Origin: RGIG4608 sp051867875
GTDB lineage: Bacteria; Bacillota; Clostridia; Oscillospirales; CAG-272
Reading direction: 5' to 3'
DNA length: 64,000 bases
Assembly: GCA_051867875.1 (NCBI GenBank)
Contig: JBJDZG010000025.1
Span: forward strand, 1 to 64,000
In this document: in pieces, positions 9,460 through 18,296 of the stretch
How the letters are laid out: each line of letters begins with the position of its first letter
Position numbering within the stretch: the first letter of the stretch is position 1
Notes under the pieces: model-generated
Told to the model about the DNA's origin: nothing
What the model saw: the letters and a program-made list of their open reading frames with translations, nothing else
Database searches by the model: none
Translations under genes and position numbers: made by a program

Positions 9460-10085
9460 GTTTCAAAACGGACCGTCGAGGACATCGCCCCCTACAATGA
9501 TTGTGCGAACACCACGCCCAAACGGGTGTTTTCAATGTTTTGTAACGGCGGGAGCAAGCCCCCGCCCTACGGTTGAGGTGTTCGCACCGCACCCAAGCGA
9601 TTGTTTTCCCCCGCTTTTTCAAAAGCGGGCGCGGGCGGTGGGGCGCGTAGCCCCGCCTCGCTCTCCGCAGAGAGCGAAACTCTCGCTCGGCGTCTCTTTT
9701 TGTTAGCTTTTTCTCTGGGCCTACGCTTGCAGAGAAAAAGCGGCTATCAAGCTTCGGTATCTTCACGGCTATTGATATCAAACAAACCCTCACGCACTCA
9801 TTATGTTGTTTTGCCACGCGTTGATTTTTGATATAACCCGTAGGGGGCGACGTCCTCGACGCCCCGAAAAATATAAAATCTTTTGCGATAGAAAAAATCA
9901 GGGAAACATATCAAATTATTAAATGTTTTTTCGGCAAATATTTTGTTTGCGTTTCAAAACGGACCGTCGAGGACGCCGGTCCCTACGGTTGAGGTGTTCG
10001 CACATCGCACAATCATAACGGGGCGTCGAGGACGTCGCCCTCTACGGTTAATGCGGGCGCTCCACGCGTAGCGGGAAAAACGCTG
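9460..10085. repeat. Intergenic hairpin-repeat cluster 2
   Basis: A mosaic of hairpin repeats shared with the other clusters. In order: a GGACCG/CGCCCC hybrid core (about 9469-9496); a GGCGGG...CCCGCC unit (9545-9572); a block with GGTGGGGC/GCCCCGCC and CGCTCTC/GAGAGCG stems (9600-9700); a long stem GCTTTTTCTCTG / CAGAGAAAAAGC (about 9707-9744); the segment with ATATCAAA...TTTGATAT (9770-9833); an inverted core copy (9837-9866); an AT-rich link; and two more direct cores (9961-9987, 10020-10047). Frames running through it are not genes. The first 100 bases after the PFOR terminator (9355-9459) hold nothing I recognise. Confidence 0.85.
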
Positions 10086-10111
10086 TTTCTTTTTTCAATT
10101 CATCTTCTTCC

Positions 10112-10140
10112 TTGACAACCCCTTACAAAAGTGATACAAT
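10112..10140 (+). promoter_or_regulatory. mnmE promoter
   Basis: TTGACA and TACAAT with a 17-bp spacer, 31 bp before the mnmE start and directly behind repeat cluster 2. Confidence 0.85.
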
Positions 10141-10171
10141 GGACTCACATAACGAAACAAGAGGTTAAATA

Positions 10172-11551
10172 ATGAACTTTTACGATACGATAGCGGCACT
10201 GTCGAGCCCCGTGGGCAAGGGCGGAGTCGCGGTAATAAGAATTTCGGGCGCGGAAGCCGTCGAGATAGCCGATAGGGTGTTCGTGAGCGCGTCGGGCAAA
10301 ACGCTCGCCGAAATAAAACCGAATATGATGACTTACGGAAGCATAATTTCGGGCGGTCAGACAATAGACGACGGACTTGCGGTCAAATTCTGCGCTCCGC
10401 GCTCGTTCACGGGCGAGGACACCGTTGAAATCAACTGCCACGGCGGAATTTTCATCACGCAGAAGGTGCTGACGGCGGTGTTTGCGGCGGGCGCAAGACC
10501 TGCCGAGGCGGGCGAATTTACAAGGCGCGCATTTCTGAACGGCAAAATGGCACTGAGCCAAGCCGAAGCACTCGGAACATTGCTCGAAGCAAAGAACGAC
10601 GGGCAAATTGCACTCGCCCGCGGTGCCATGAGCGGCAAAATCAAGCAGGCTACCGACGGAATTTACAGAAAACTTGCTTCGCTTTTGGCGCAGGTCTACG
10701 CAAAGGTCGATTATCCCGAGGAGGACCTCGCGGATATGAGCAACGAAGATATGACAGAGGCGACGGAAGAAATTCTCTCCGAGGTCGAAAAACTCCGAAG
10801 CACCTATAAAACGGGGCACGCGGTTATGGAAGGTGTCAAAACCGTAATCTGCGGAAAGCCAAACGTCGGTAAGAGCAGTCTTTACAATAAACTCGTCGGC
10901 AGAGAAGCCGCGATAGTTACGGAGATTGAGGGCACGACACGAGACCTGTTAACCGAAACGGTCAGCCTAGGCAGAGTAACGCTTCGCCTCGTTGATACTG
11001 CCGGTATTCGCGCCACCGAGGACAGAGTCGAGAAAATAGGCGTTGACCGCGCAAGGGAGTCCTTGACCGACGCCGAGCTCGTGCTATGCGTGTTTGACAA
11101 TTCGAGAGAGCTTGACAGAGAAGATTTTAATATTATGGACGATACTAATGCACTAAACGCAACAAAGATTGCAATTGTTAATAAAAATGATGAAAATTCT
11201 ATGATTTCCGAAGAGGAAATAAAAAAGAACTTCCATCATATAATCAAAATGTCTGCCAAAAACGATGAAGACCTCTCCGAGCTTAAAAACCTGATTGAAA
11301 CTCTTTATATCAATGAAGAGATTGATACCGACAACGACGCGGTGTTAATCAACGCGCGTCAGAACGCAACGCTGGAGAGTGCATCAAAGCATCTCTCTCT
11401 CGCCCTTGACGCGCTGAGGGACGGACTCCCGCCCGACATCGCAGGTGTTGATGTCGAGCTTGCCATGGGATACCTCAACGAAATCGACGGCAGAGAGGTT
11501 GACGAGGCAATAGTCGGAGAGATATTTTCACATTTTTGTGTAGGAAAATAG
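10172..11551 (+). CDS. mnmE: tRNA uridine-5-carboxymethylaminomethyl modification GTPase MnmE (TrmE)
   Basis: With MnmG it installs the (carboxymethyl)aminomethyl group on U34 of tRNAs. The 459-residue length is typical. It has the N-terminal tetrahydrofolate-binding domain (DTIAALSSPVGKGGVAVIRISG), a helical domain, and an inserted Ras-like G domain with G1 GKPNVGKSS from residue 228, G2 TTRD, G3 DTAG and G4 NKND. The C-terminal catalytic signature FCVGK, with its essential cysteine, ends the protein. The ribosome site is AGAGG. mnmE usually lies in the oriC cluster beside mnmG and rsmG; here it is separated from rsmG by 9 kb, and no mnmG is seen. Confidence 0.97.
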   Translation: MNFYDTIAALSSPVGKGGVAVIRISGAEAVEIADRVFVSASGKTLAEIKPNMMTYGSIISGGQTIDDGLAVKFCAPRSFTGEDTVEINCHGGIFITQKVLTAVFAAGARPAEAGEFTRRAFLNGKMALSQAEALGTLLEAKNDGQIALARGAMSGKIKQATDGIYRKLASLLAQVYAKVDYPEEDLADMSNEDMTEATEEILSEVEKLRSTYKTGHAVMEGVKTVICGKPNVGKSSLYNKLVGREAAIVTEIEGTTRDLLTETVSLGRVTLRLVDTAGIRATEDRVEKIGVDRARESLTDAELVLCVFDNSRELDREDFNIMDDTNALNATKIAIVNKNDENSMISEEEIKKNFHHIIKMSAKNDEDLSELKNLIETLYINEEIDTDNDAVLINARQNATLESASKHLSLALDALRDGLPPDIAGVDVELAMGYLNEIDGREVDEAIVGEIFSHFCVGK

Positions 11552-11580
11552 CAATTTTGAAAAAATTATCAAAAAAGGTA

Positions 11581-11609
11581 TTGCAATTTCCAAACAAATG
11601 TGTTAATAT
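11581..11609 (+). promoter_or_regulatory. Possible promoter of the anchored helical protein gene
   Basis: TTGCAA and TAATAT 17 bp apart, giving a leader of about 145 bases. A TATAAT at 11720-11725 closer to the gene has no convincing -35 partner. Confidence 0.4.
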
Positions 11610-11758
11610 ATGTATTAAGGTGAATAACCTTGCTTGGTTTGGGCAAATTATGCCTTAAAGTTAACAATTTGTTAATTTTTATTGCATTTTTTGTTCACAC
11701 ACATACACAATCGTTGGTGTATAATTACTACATAATTCTTACAAATGGAGGTTTAAGA

Positions 11759-13531
11759 ATGTTTACCAACAAAAACAAATTGATCGGCTTTATCGCCCTC
11801 ATCGTTGTTGTAGTTCTCGTCGCTTCCACAGCCATCGCTCTTATTGCAGACAATGCTAATAAGAAAGCAGTAGCTGAAGCAGAGAAGAGAATTGAAGAAC
11901 TCAAAGAACAGCTTGCACAGGCAGGCGCAGATCTCGATGCGGCTGAATCGAGCATTAAAACACTTGAAACAGCACTTGATAATCTTAAATCCGAGCTTCA
12001 GTCCACAGGTGCAGACCTTGACGCAGCAGAGGAAAAGATTCAGAAGTACGAAGATCTCATCGCTGCATGGGTAGCAGCAACTCCTCTCGTTCGCGAGAAG
12101 ATTGATGAACTCTATGTTATTTACTACGAAGCAACTGCTAATTACGTATTGCTTACAGATGAAACGATAGAAGCACTTCAGAATGCGCTCGTGGACGCTC
12201 AGTATGCAATCATCAGATCTGCTGACCTTGACGCAGTAGTTGAAGGCTTCCAGGCAACGGTTAATGAAATCCGCAAAGATAGCATCGACAGCGTACTTCA
12301 GGCTATGATTGACGCAGTTGAGGCTGACGGCGTAACATATCCCGATGACGTTGAAGGCGTTGCGGCTGTAAAAGAATACATCAGACCTTATCTTGAAAGC
12401 GAAGATCACAGAATCTACGACGCACTTGAAGAGGTTGGCGTTCTTGACAACGCAAGAGCACTTGAAGAAGCTCTTATCGCAGCAGAGGCTAACTACCTTG
12501 TTGACAAGTTCGTAGCAGCGGTTGAAGCTATTGAAACACCTATCACACTCGAGTCCGACGTTGCAGCGGCAGTTGCAGCTTGGGAAGAACTTTGCGTAAT
12601 GGGCTCTCACGTAAGCGATCCTCTTAACCGTGAGGAAGTAGTTGCAGCTCGTGCAACTCTCGATACATACGAAGCTCGCTATGCAGTTCTTGAAGCAGCT
12701 AAGGTTGAGGCTGACGGTCTCAACGCTCAGATTGAAGCTCTTTCCGCTTCCGTTGGCGCTTCCGTAGCAACAAAGACATCCATCGAAACACTCCTTGCTG
12801 ATATCGAGGCGTGGGTAGCTGCATACGAAATCGATGAAGCTAACAGACCTATGGTTAACGATACAGCTGACCTCGAAGCAGCATTTGAAGCAGCAGTTGA
12901 AGCTCTCAGAGCTGAGTACGAAGCATTCAAGGCAGCAGTTGAAGCTATCGGCGAAGTAACACATGAGTCCGGCGCAGTTCTTGAAGCAGCTAACGCAGCA
13001 TACGTAGCAGTAAGCAACAAGGCAGATGCAGATGTACTCCTTGCTCTTGAAACACCCAACACAGTTGGCGAGCTCTACGGTAAGCTTTGTGCAGCTCAGG
13101 CTGAATACGATGCAATCGTTGCTCTTATCAGCTCCATCAGAGCAGAAATCGACAGACTCTACGATGCTGACCCCAACGTAACACACGAAGAGGTTGCAGC
13201 TCTTAACGCTCTCGTTGAACAGCTCGTTGCTGATTTCGATATCACAGTTATCAACACGGAAACAGTTGACTACGTTGCAAGACTTGCAGTAGTAAGACTT
13301 ATTCCTTCCAAGAACGATGCTCTTGCAAACATTCACGCTATCTACAATGAGTACTATGCAGCAAATGAAGCAGGCTCTCGTGATGTTCTTGTAAGACTTG
13401 CTAACTCCTACGCAGCACAGAAGGCTCACGTAAACAGCCTTACATCTCTTGACGAAATCGAATCTTGCGGTGCTGATGCTTACATCAGAGGCTTGTTCGA
13501 TGCTGCCATCAATAACACAGAGGAGAAATAA
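11759..13531 (+). CDS. Membrane-anchored alpha-helical/coiled-coil surface protein, unknown function
   Basis: I do not recognise a named family. The 590-residue product starts with a short basic stretch and one hydrophobic segment (about residues 8-30, LIGFIALIVVVVLVASTAIAL), so it is probably anchored in the membrane with the rest outside. Residues 35-100 form a clear coiled coil (EAEKRIEELKEQLAQ, then two copies of a GADLDAAE-type heptad block). The remainder is almost entirely Ala/Glu-rich helix with repeated two- or three-helix units resembling the helical repeats of Gram-positive wall proteins. There are no cysteines in the helical core except isolated ones, and no enzymatic motif. The start at 11759 follows GGAGG; an upstream in-frame start at 11630 has none. 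Codon bias matches highly expressed genes. A strong terminator follows. Confidence 0.85.
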   Translation: MFTNKNKLIGFIALIVVVVLVASTAIALIADNANKKAVAEAEKRIEELKEQLAQAGADLDAAESSIKTLETALDNLKSELQSTGADLDAAEEKIQKYEDLIAAWVAATPLVREKIDELYVIYYEATANYVLLTDETIEALQNALVDAQYAIIRSADLDAVVEGFQATVNEIRKDSIDSVLQAMIDAVEADGVTYPDDVEGVAAVKEYIRPYLESEDHRIYDALEEVGVLDNARALEEALIAAEANYLVDKFVAAVEAIETPITLESDVAAAVAAWEELCVMGSHVSDPLNREEVVAARATLDTYEARYAVLEAAKVEADGLNAQIEALSASVGASVATKTSIETLLADIEAWVAAYEIDEANRPMVNDTADLEAAFEAAVEALRAEYEAFKAAVEAIGEVTHESGAVLEAANAAYVAVSNKADADVLLALETPNTVGELYGKLCAAQAEYDAIVALISSIRAEIDRLYDADPNVTHEEVAALNALVEQLVADFDITVINTETVDYVARLAVVRLIPSKNDALANIHAIYNEYYAANEAGSRDVLVRLANSYAAQKAHVNSLTSLDEIESCGADAYIRGLFDAAINNTEEK

Positions 13532-13568
13532 TTCTCTTAGGGAATAAGAAATTGAATTAAACTAATTC

Positions 13569-13604
13569 GGGGAAAACGGGAAACCGTTTTCCCCTTAGTT
13601 TTTT
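13569..13604 (+). terminator. Strong terminator after the helical protein gene
   Basis: Eleven-bp perfect stem, GGGGAAAACGG / CCGTTTTCCCC, closed by a GAAA tetraloop and followed by TTAGTTTTTT. Confidence 0.93.
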
Positions 13605-13669
13605 CCTGCGCTTTTTGCGTGGGAATTTTGCATTTTTGTGCCCAAAGCGGAGATTATTTGCCAAACTTC

Positions 13670-13698
13670 TTGCAATAACTCAAAAAATGTGATATCAT
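13670..13698 (+). promoter_or_regulatory. Probable ahcY promoter
   Basis: TTGCAA and TATCAT with 17-bp spacing, 38 bp before the start codon. This leaves no room for a riboswitch. Confidence 0.65.
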
Positions 13699-13736
13699 CA
13701 TTATATATGTAAAAAATTTATCAAAGGAGAAGCAAA

Positions 13737-14978
13737 ATGAGCGATATCAAAGATATAAGACTTGCTCCATCGGGACACGACAAAATCAACTGGGTGGCGT
13801 CGTATATGCCGATACTTAATACGATAAAGGAAGATTTTATAAGAGAACAGCCCTTTCACGGTATGAAAATTTCAATGTCCATTCATCTTGAAGCAAAGAC
13901 CGCGTACCTTGCAAAGCTTCTCAAAGCGGGCGGTGCCGAGGTCTGGGTTACGGGCTGTAATCCGCTCTCTACTCAGGACGACGTCGCGGCGGCTCTCGTC
14001 GAGGACGGCTTTGAGGTTAACGCTTGGCGCGGAGTAAGCACCGAGCAGTACAAGGAGCACCTCATAAAAACTCTCTCCCTCTGCCCCGATTTGATGATAG
14101 ACGACGGCGGCGACCTCACTCAGCTTATTCACGGCGAGTGCAGGGATTATGCAAAGAATCTTATCGGCGGTTGCGAGGAAACGACCACGGGAATACACCG
14201 CCTTTTCGCACGCGAGCGTGCGGGAATGCTTGATTATCCCATGATAGACGTCAACGACGCGGATTGCAAGCACCTTTTCGATAACCGTTACGGCACGGGT
14301 CAGTCCACGCTTGACGGAATTATGAATTCTACCAATCTTATTATCGCGGGCAAAACCGTCGTTATCGCGGGCTACGGCTGGTGCGGTAAGGGCATGGCTA
14401 TGCGCGCAAAGGGAATGGGTGCCGTCGTTATCGTAACGGAAATCGACCCGATTAAGGCACTTGAAGCGACGATGGACGGATTTACGGTTCTTCCTATGGA
14501 GGAGGCGGCAAAGGTCGGCGACCTTTTCGTAACGCTTACGGGCTGTAAGGACGTTATCCGCCGCGAGCATCTTGAGGTGATGAAGGACGGCGTGCTCCTT
14601 TCAAACAGCGGACATTTCGACGTTGAAATTGACAAGGTCGCTCTTTCCGATATGGCTGTCGAGGTGTGGGACAGAAAGCCCAATATCCGCGGTTACAGAA
14701 TGCCCGACGGACGAATACTCAACCTTCTTGCCGAGGGCAGGCTCGTCAACCTTGCCGCAGGAAACGGACACCCCGCCGAGATTATGGATATGTCTTTCGC
14801 AATTCAGGCGAAGAGCCTTGAATTTTTGGCGAAAAATAGAGGCAAGCTCGAAAATAAAGTTTATTCCGTGCCCGCTGAAATTGACCGAGAGGTTGCAATG
14901 ATAAAGCTCCGCGCGGGCGGTATCTCCATCGACGTCCTCTCCGACGAGCAGAAAGAATATCTTGCCAAAGCGGAATAA
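13737..14978 (+). CDS. ahcY: Adenosylhomocysteinase (SAH hydrolase)
   Basis: Reversibly cleaves S-adenosylhomocysteine to adenosine and homocysteine, relieving inhibition of methyltransferases. The 413-residue product is the short form lacking the insertion of the longer plant and some bacterial enzymes. It has MSIHLEAKTAYLAKLLKAGG near the N-terminus, the NAD-binding glycine motif AGYGWCGKGMAMR from about residue 211, and the C-terminal AAGNGHPAEIMDMSFAIQA block. Ribosome site AAAGGAG. It stands alone between two strong boundaries: the terminator upstream and repeat cluster 3 just after its stop. Confidence 0.96.
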   Translation: MSDIKDIRLAPSGHDKINWVASYMPILNTIKEDFIREQPFHGMKISMSIHLEAKTAYLAKLLKAGGAEVWVTGCNPLSTQDDVAAALVEDGFEVNAWRGVSTEQYKEHLIKTLSLCPDLMIDDGGDLTQLIHGECRDYAKNLIGGCEETTTGIHRLFARERAGMLDYPMIDVNDADCKHLFDNRYGTGQSTLDGIMNSTNLIIAGKTVVIAGYGWCGKGMAMRAKGMGAVVIVTEIDPIKALEATMDGFTVLPMEEAAKVGDLFVTLTGCKDVIRREHLEVMKDGVLLSNSGHFDVEIDKVALSDMAVEVWDRKPNIRGYRMPDGRILNLLAEGRLVNLAAGNGHPAEIMDMSFAIQAKSLEFLAKNRGKLENKVYSVPAEIDREVAMIKLRAGGISIDVLSDEQKEYLAKAE

Positions 14979-15001
14979 GGGGAGTTGCATAGAAAAAGCA
15001 G

Positions 15002-15885
15002 AGCGGGGCGTCGAGGACGTCGCCCCCTACGATTGCTGTGTTCGCACCGCACCCATTCTGCGTTTTCGCCCGCCTTTTGCAAAAGGCGGCGCGGGCGGTG
15101 GGGCGCGTAGCCCCGCCTCGCTCTCCGAAGAGAGCGAAACTCTCGCTCGGCGTCTCTTTTTGTTAGCTTTTTCTCTTGCGCCTACGTTTGCAGAGAAAAA
15201 GCGGCTAACGAGTTTTGCTGTCCTCACGGCTGTTGGCGTCTGATGAGTCCGCTCCGCACCTATTCTGCGTTTTGTCCCCGATTTGTAACGGCGGGAGCAA
15301 GCCCCCGCCCTACGGTTGAGGTGTGCGCGCCGTGTTCGCACCGCGGCTAATCTGTGTTTTCGCCCGCCTTTTTCAAAAGGTGGCGCGGGCGGTGGGGCGC
15401 ATAGCCCCGCCTCGCTCTCCGAAGAGAGCGAAACTCTCACTCGGCATTTCTTTTTTTGCCGAAGAATGTGCAAATCACCGTTTTTGCCCGCAAAACGCGG
15501 TTATAAAACCGCGAGGTGAGTTGCTTTGAGATGGGCAAATTGTCTTTATTTATTAGCTGTATTGTGTGCCCATCAATGTGCCTTTTTCAGCAGAGAAAAA
15601 GTGGCTGACGAGTCTTGGTATCCTCACGGCTATTGATATCAAACAAAACCTCACGAACCCATTATGATTTTTTGCCACGCGTTGATTTTTGATATATTCC
15701 GTAGGGGGCGACGTCCTCGACGCCCCGAAAAACATAGAATTTTTGAGGCACGAAAAAATTGCGTAGAAACATATCAAACAGCCAAGTGATTTTTACGACA
15801 ATTATATTGTTTGCGTTTCAAAACAGACCGTCGGGACGCCGGTCCCTACGGGTGTTGTGTTTGAACCGCGCCCAATTTGCGATTT
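15002..15885. repeat. Intergenic hairpin-repeat cluster 3
   Basis: It begins 23 bases after the ahcY stop with a direct core (15004-15031), and an inverted core lies at about 15701-15727, so the composite has inverted ends. Between them are two copies of the GGTGGGGC/GCCCCGCC plus CGCTCTC-CGAA-GAGAGCG block (about 15060-15155 and 15358-15450), a GGCGGG/CCCGCC unit (about 15290-15315), the structured 124-base module annotated separately, and the ATATCAAA...TTTGATAT segment. A further core, AGACCG...CGGTCC, lies at 15826-15851. No protein gene is supported; the rest of the gap up to 15947 shows only the cca ribosome site. Confidence 0.85.
15459..15582 (+). repeat. 124-base structured module, copy A
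   Basis: Nearly identical to 30390-30513. Stems visible: GCAAATCACC with GGTGAGTTGC (15470-15479 / 15515-15524, one mismatch) enclosing CGCGGTT-ATAA-AACCGCG (15496-15513), then GATGGGCA with TGCCCATC (15530-15537 / 15567-15574). It is embedded in repeat cluster 3. Strand is given by the order of stems relative to the direct cores and is uncertain. Confidence 0.6.
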
Positions 15886-15947
15886 CGCCCGCCGAAAATT
15901 ATGATGTTTTATCTTCACTAACCAACTGCTTTCAAAGGAATCCTGAC

Positions 15948-17180
15948 ATGAAAATACCGAGATACGTTAAAAATTGTATAGAAACGCTCGGGTTGGCGGG
16001 GTATTCCGCTTACGCGGTGGGCGGAGCGGTGCGCGACAGTTTGCTCGGTCTTGAACCGTCCGACTGGGACGTTACGACGGGCGCGCCACCCGAAAAAATC
16101 CTTGAAATTTTTGCCGAGTATCGCACCATTCCGACGGGAATAAAGCACGGCACGGTTACGGTTATGTTCGAGGACGGCGGGAAGAGCTTTCCCGTTGAGA
16201 TAACGACCTTCCGAATCGACGGCGAGTACAAGGATTCGCGTCACCCCGAAACCGTGTCGTTCGCGTCGATGCTTTCCGATGACCTTTCGCGTCGGGATTT
16301 CACCGTCAACGCGATGGCATACAATGAAAACGAGGGAATTGTTGACCTTTTCCGCGGTCGGGACGACCTTGAACGCGGAATTATTCGCACCGTCGGAGAG
16401 CCCACCGCGAGATTTGAGGAAGATGCGCTCAGGATTTTGCGCGCCTTCCGCTTCTGCGCCCAACTCGGTTTTGAATTTGACGAAAAAACGCTTAACGCCT
16501 GCGCGTCATGCGCTCCGTTACTCAAAAACATATCGCGGGAGCGCATCGGCGCGGAAATTAAGAAGCTTCTTGTAGGGAAGCGCGCGCGTTATTCGCTTGA
16601 AAAAATGATATCTCTCGGCGTTTGGAGCACGCTTTTTGACGTTTCTGCGCCCGACAGCGAAACCGTGAGCCGAATAGAGCTTATTCCCGGCGAGCGCTTT
16701 GAAGCGCGTCTTTCGGCACTTATATGCCACCTTTCGGACGCTGAAAAGGACGGATTTTTTAACTCTTTGCGCCTCTCAAATTCCGAAAAGAAGCTTATTC
16801 TGCGCCTTTGCAGGGTTCGCAATTTTACAGCGGAAAACAACGGCGAGGACGAGCTTGTCCTTGCTCGAAAATTTCTCCGTTTGTACGGTGATATTTGGAA
16901 AATCGCTCTTTGCGTGTTTGAATTTTGGCAAGGCGACTGCATCTCCGACGGATTTTCGTCCGCAGTGGCTCACGAGAGCGAAAAAGGGCGATGCCTTGCT
17001 GTGTCCGACCTCAAAATCAGGGGCGGGGACATTCTGCCGCTCTGCTCGGGCAATTACGCGCTCGTCGGCGCAACGCTTGAAAGACTGCTTTCCGAGGTAA
17101 TCGTCCGCCCCGAGCTCAACGAGCGCGACGAACTTCTTTCTCGCGCGGAGAAAATAATCTCGGAAATTGCGAAAATTTGA
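15948..17180 (+). CDS. cca: CCA tRNA nucleotidyltransferase (poly(A) polymerase family)
   Basis: Adds or repairs the 3' CCA end of tRNAs using CTP and ATP without a template. The 410-residue protein starts with AVGGAVRDSLLG, then the metal-binding SDWDVTTGAPPEKILEIF, and the family block RRDFTVNAMAYNENEGIVDLFRGRDDLERGIIR followed by EDALRILRAFRFCAQLGF. These are the class II nucleotidyltransferase and RNA-binding motifs. No HD phosphohydrolase motif is obvious in the divergent C-terminus. I place the start at 15948 behind AAAGGA; an upstream in-frame start at 15759 would add 63 residues encoded by repeat DNA. A pure poly(A) polymerase cannot be fully excluded. Confidence 0.92.
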   Translation: MKIPRYVKNCIETLGLAGYSAYAVGGAVRDSLLGLEPSDWDVTTGAPPEKILEIFAEYRTIPTGIKHGTVTVMFEDGGKSFPVEITTFRIDGEYKDSRHPETVSFASMLSDDLSRRDFTVNAMAYNENEGIVDLFRGRDDLERGIIRTVGEPTARFEEDALRILRAFRFCAQLGFEFDEKTLNACASCAPLLKNISRERIGAEIKKLLVGKRARYSLEKMISLGVWSTLFDVSAPDSETVSRIELIPGERFEARLSALICHLSDAEKDGFFNSLRLSNSEKKLILRLCRVRNFTAENNGEDELVLARKFLRLYGDIWKIALCVFEFWQGDCISDGFSSAVAHESEKGRCLAVSDLKIRGGDILPLCSGNYALVGATLERLLSEVIVRPELNERDELLSRAEKIISEIAKI

Positions 17181-17220
17181 CGAATTAACTCTTTATTAAA
17201 CCTTATTAACATTTTAATTA

Positions 17221-17249
17221 TTTACAATTCATATTTTTTGTGATAAAAT
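17221..17249 (+). promoter_or_regulatory. Probable promoter of the HtrA-like gene
   Basis: TTTACA and TAAAAT 17 bp apart. The -10 sits inside a small dyad, GTGATA-AAA-TATCAC (17240-17254), that could be an operator. Confidence 0.6.
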
Positions 17250-17283
17250 ATCACTGTAAAGATGATAAAACGGAGGTGTCTAT

Positions 17284-18267
17284 ATGAAATATATGAAGAG
17301 AACGGTTGCGCTCTCACTTCTGATTATTTTTGTGCTCAGCGTGTTCACGGGCTGTTTTGATACAACCGTGCTTGCTCCCGTTGGGGAATGCACCGTAAAT
17401 TTCAGCATTAACGGCGAAGTATACAGAATCGAGAACGTTGCGCTCGGTAGCTCCGTAGGTACGCCGACAGCGCCTGAGCGCGAGGGCTATATTTTCGCGG
17501 GTTGGTATCTTGACTCCGAATTTAAGCTGCCTTACGACTTCTCCGCTCCCGTGCTTTTGGGCTTTACTCTATACGGCAAATTCGTTCCCGACGCCGCAGA
17601 GGTTACGAGAATGATAAACGAGAGCATTATGAGCTCAATCGTTACCATAGATAATAAATGCTCGAACGTCATCGGAGGCTTTGTGGAAACCGAAAGCGCG
17701 ACTTATCAGGGCTCTGGTGTGGTTATTGACATTTCCGGCGGATACTGCTACGTGCTGACGAACTGCCACGTCGTGCAGGCAAACGAGAGTTACAGCCGAC
17801 AGAAGATAACGGTGGAGGACGCTTGGGGCAACTCATACGAGGCTACGCTCTATAAGCACCCTCAAAAAACCGAATCCGCGATAAGCGAAAAGTACGATTT
17901 GGCGCTCATTTGCTTCCCTTATACAACTAATAAGGGCTTGACCGAAATTACAATCGGCGCCGATGCGAAAATCGGCGAATACATCGTGTCCGTAGGCACT
18001 CCCGAGGGAATGAAAAACACCACCGTTTTCGGTCAGGTTTTGGATTATCACAATCTTTCCGAGGACGACGAGGATTTTAAGGAAATGAACTTTGACGTTC
18101 TGGTTCACGAGGGCGCGCTCGGTCACGGTTCGAGCGGAGGCGCAGTCATTAATATGAAGGGAGAGCTTGTCGGAATTAATTTTGCGGGCGTTGAGAACGA
18201 TGTTTACGGATTTGCAATTCCGTCGTCGGTAGTTCATGAATTTCTGAACATTTACGTTTACAATTAA
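17284..18267 (+). CDS. Trypsin-like serine protease lipoprotein (HtrA/DegP-like) with N-terminal InlB-type repeat
   Basis: The 327-residue product begins with a lipoprotein signal peptide ending FTGC (Cys24), so it should be attached to the outer face of the membrane. Residues about 35-100 form one Listeria-Bacteroides (InlB B / Flg_new) repeat ending GYIFAGWYLDSEF...LYGKF, a beta-grasp surface module. The rest is a chymotrypsin-fold protease: His162 in LTNCHVVQ, Asp205 in KYDLALICF, Ser284 in GHGSSGGAV. No PDZ domain follows, unlike classical HtrA. Likely role: degradation of misfolded exported proteins or processing of surface proteins (inference). Start behind CGGAGG. holA follows 29 bp later. 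Confidence 0.9.
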   Translation: MKYMKRTVALSLLIIFVLSVFTGCFDTTVLAPVGECTVNFSINGEVYRIENVALGSSVGTPTAPEREGYIFAGWYLDSEFKLPYDFSAPVLLGFTLYGKFVPDAAEVTRMINESIMSSIVTIDNKCSNVIGGFVETESATYQGSGVVIDISGGYCYVLTNCHVVQANESYSRQKITVEDAWGNSYEATLYKHPQKTESAISEKYDLALICFPYTTNKGLTEITIGADAKIGEYIVSVGTPEGMKNTTVFGQVLDYHNLSEDDEDFKEMNFDVLVHEGALGHGSSGGAVINMKGELVGINFAGVENDVYGFAIPSSVVHEFLNIYVYN

Positions 18268-18296
18268 AAAGTTTAAGTGGAGAGGGAGGTGAGCGC

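Noticed and set aside
9460..10085. Possible CRISPR array
   Set aside because: Repeat units differ in length and spacing, occur in both orientations, and have no uniform spacers or cas genes nearby.
11753..13429. 558-residue open frame on the minus strand
   Set aside because: Antisense shadow of the helical protein gene, which has a strong ribosome site and terminator on the plus strand.
13605..13736. SAH riboswitch before ahcY
   Set aside because: The promoter lies only 38 bp before the start codon, leaving no leader for an aptamer.
15759..15947. Longer N-terminus for the CCA nucleotidyltransferase
   Set aside because: The extra 63 codons lie in repeat DNA, while the ATG at 15948 has a ribosome site and fits the family start.
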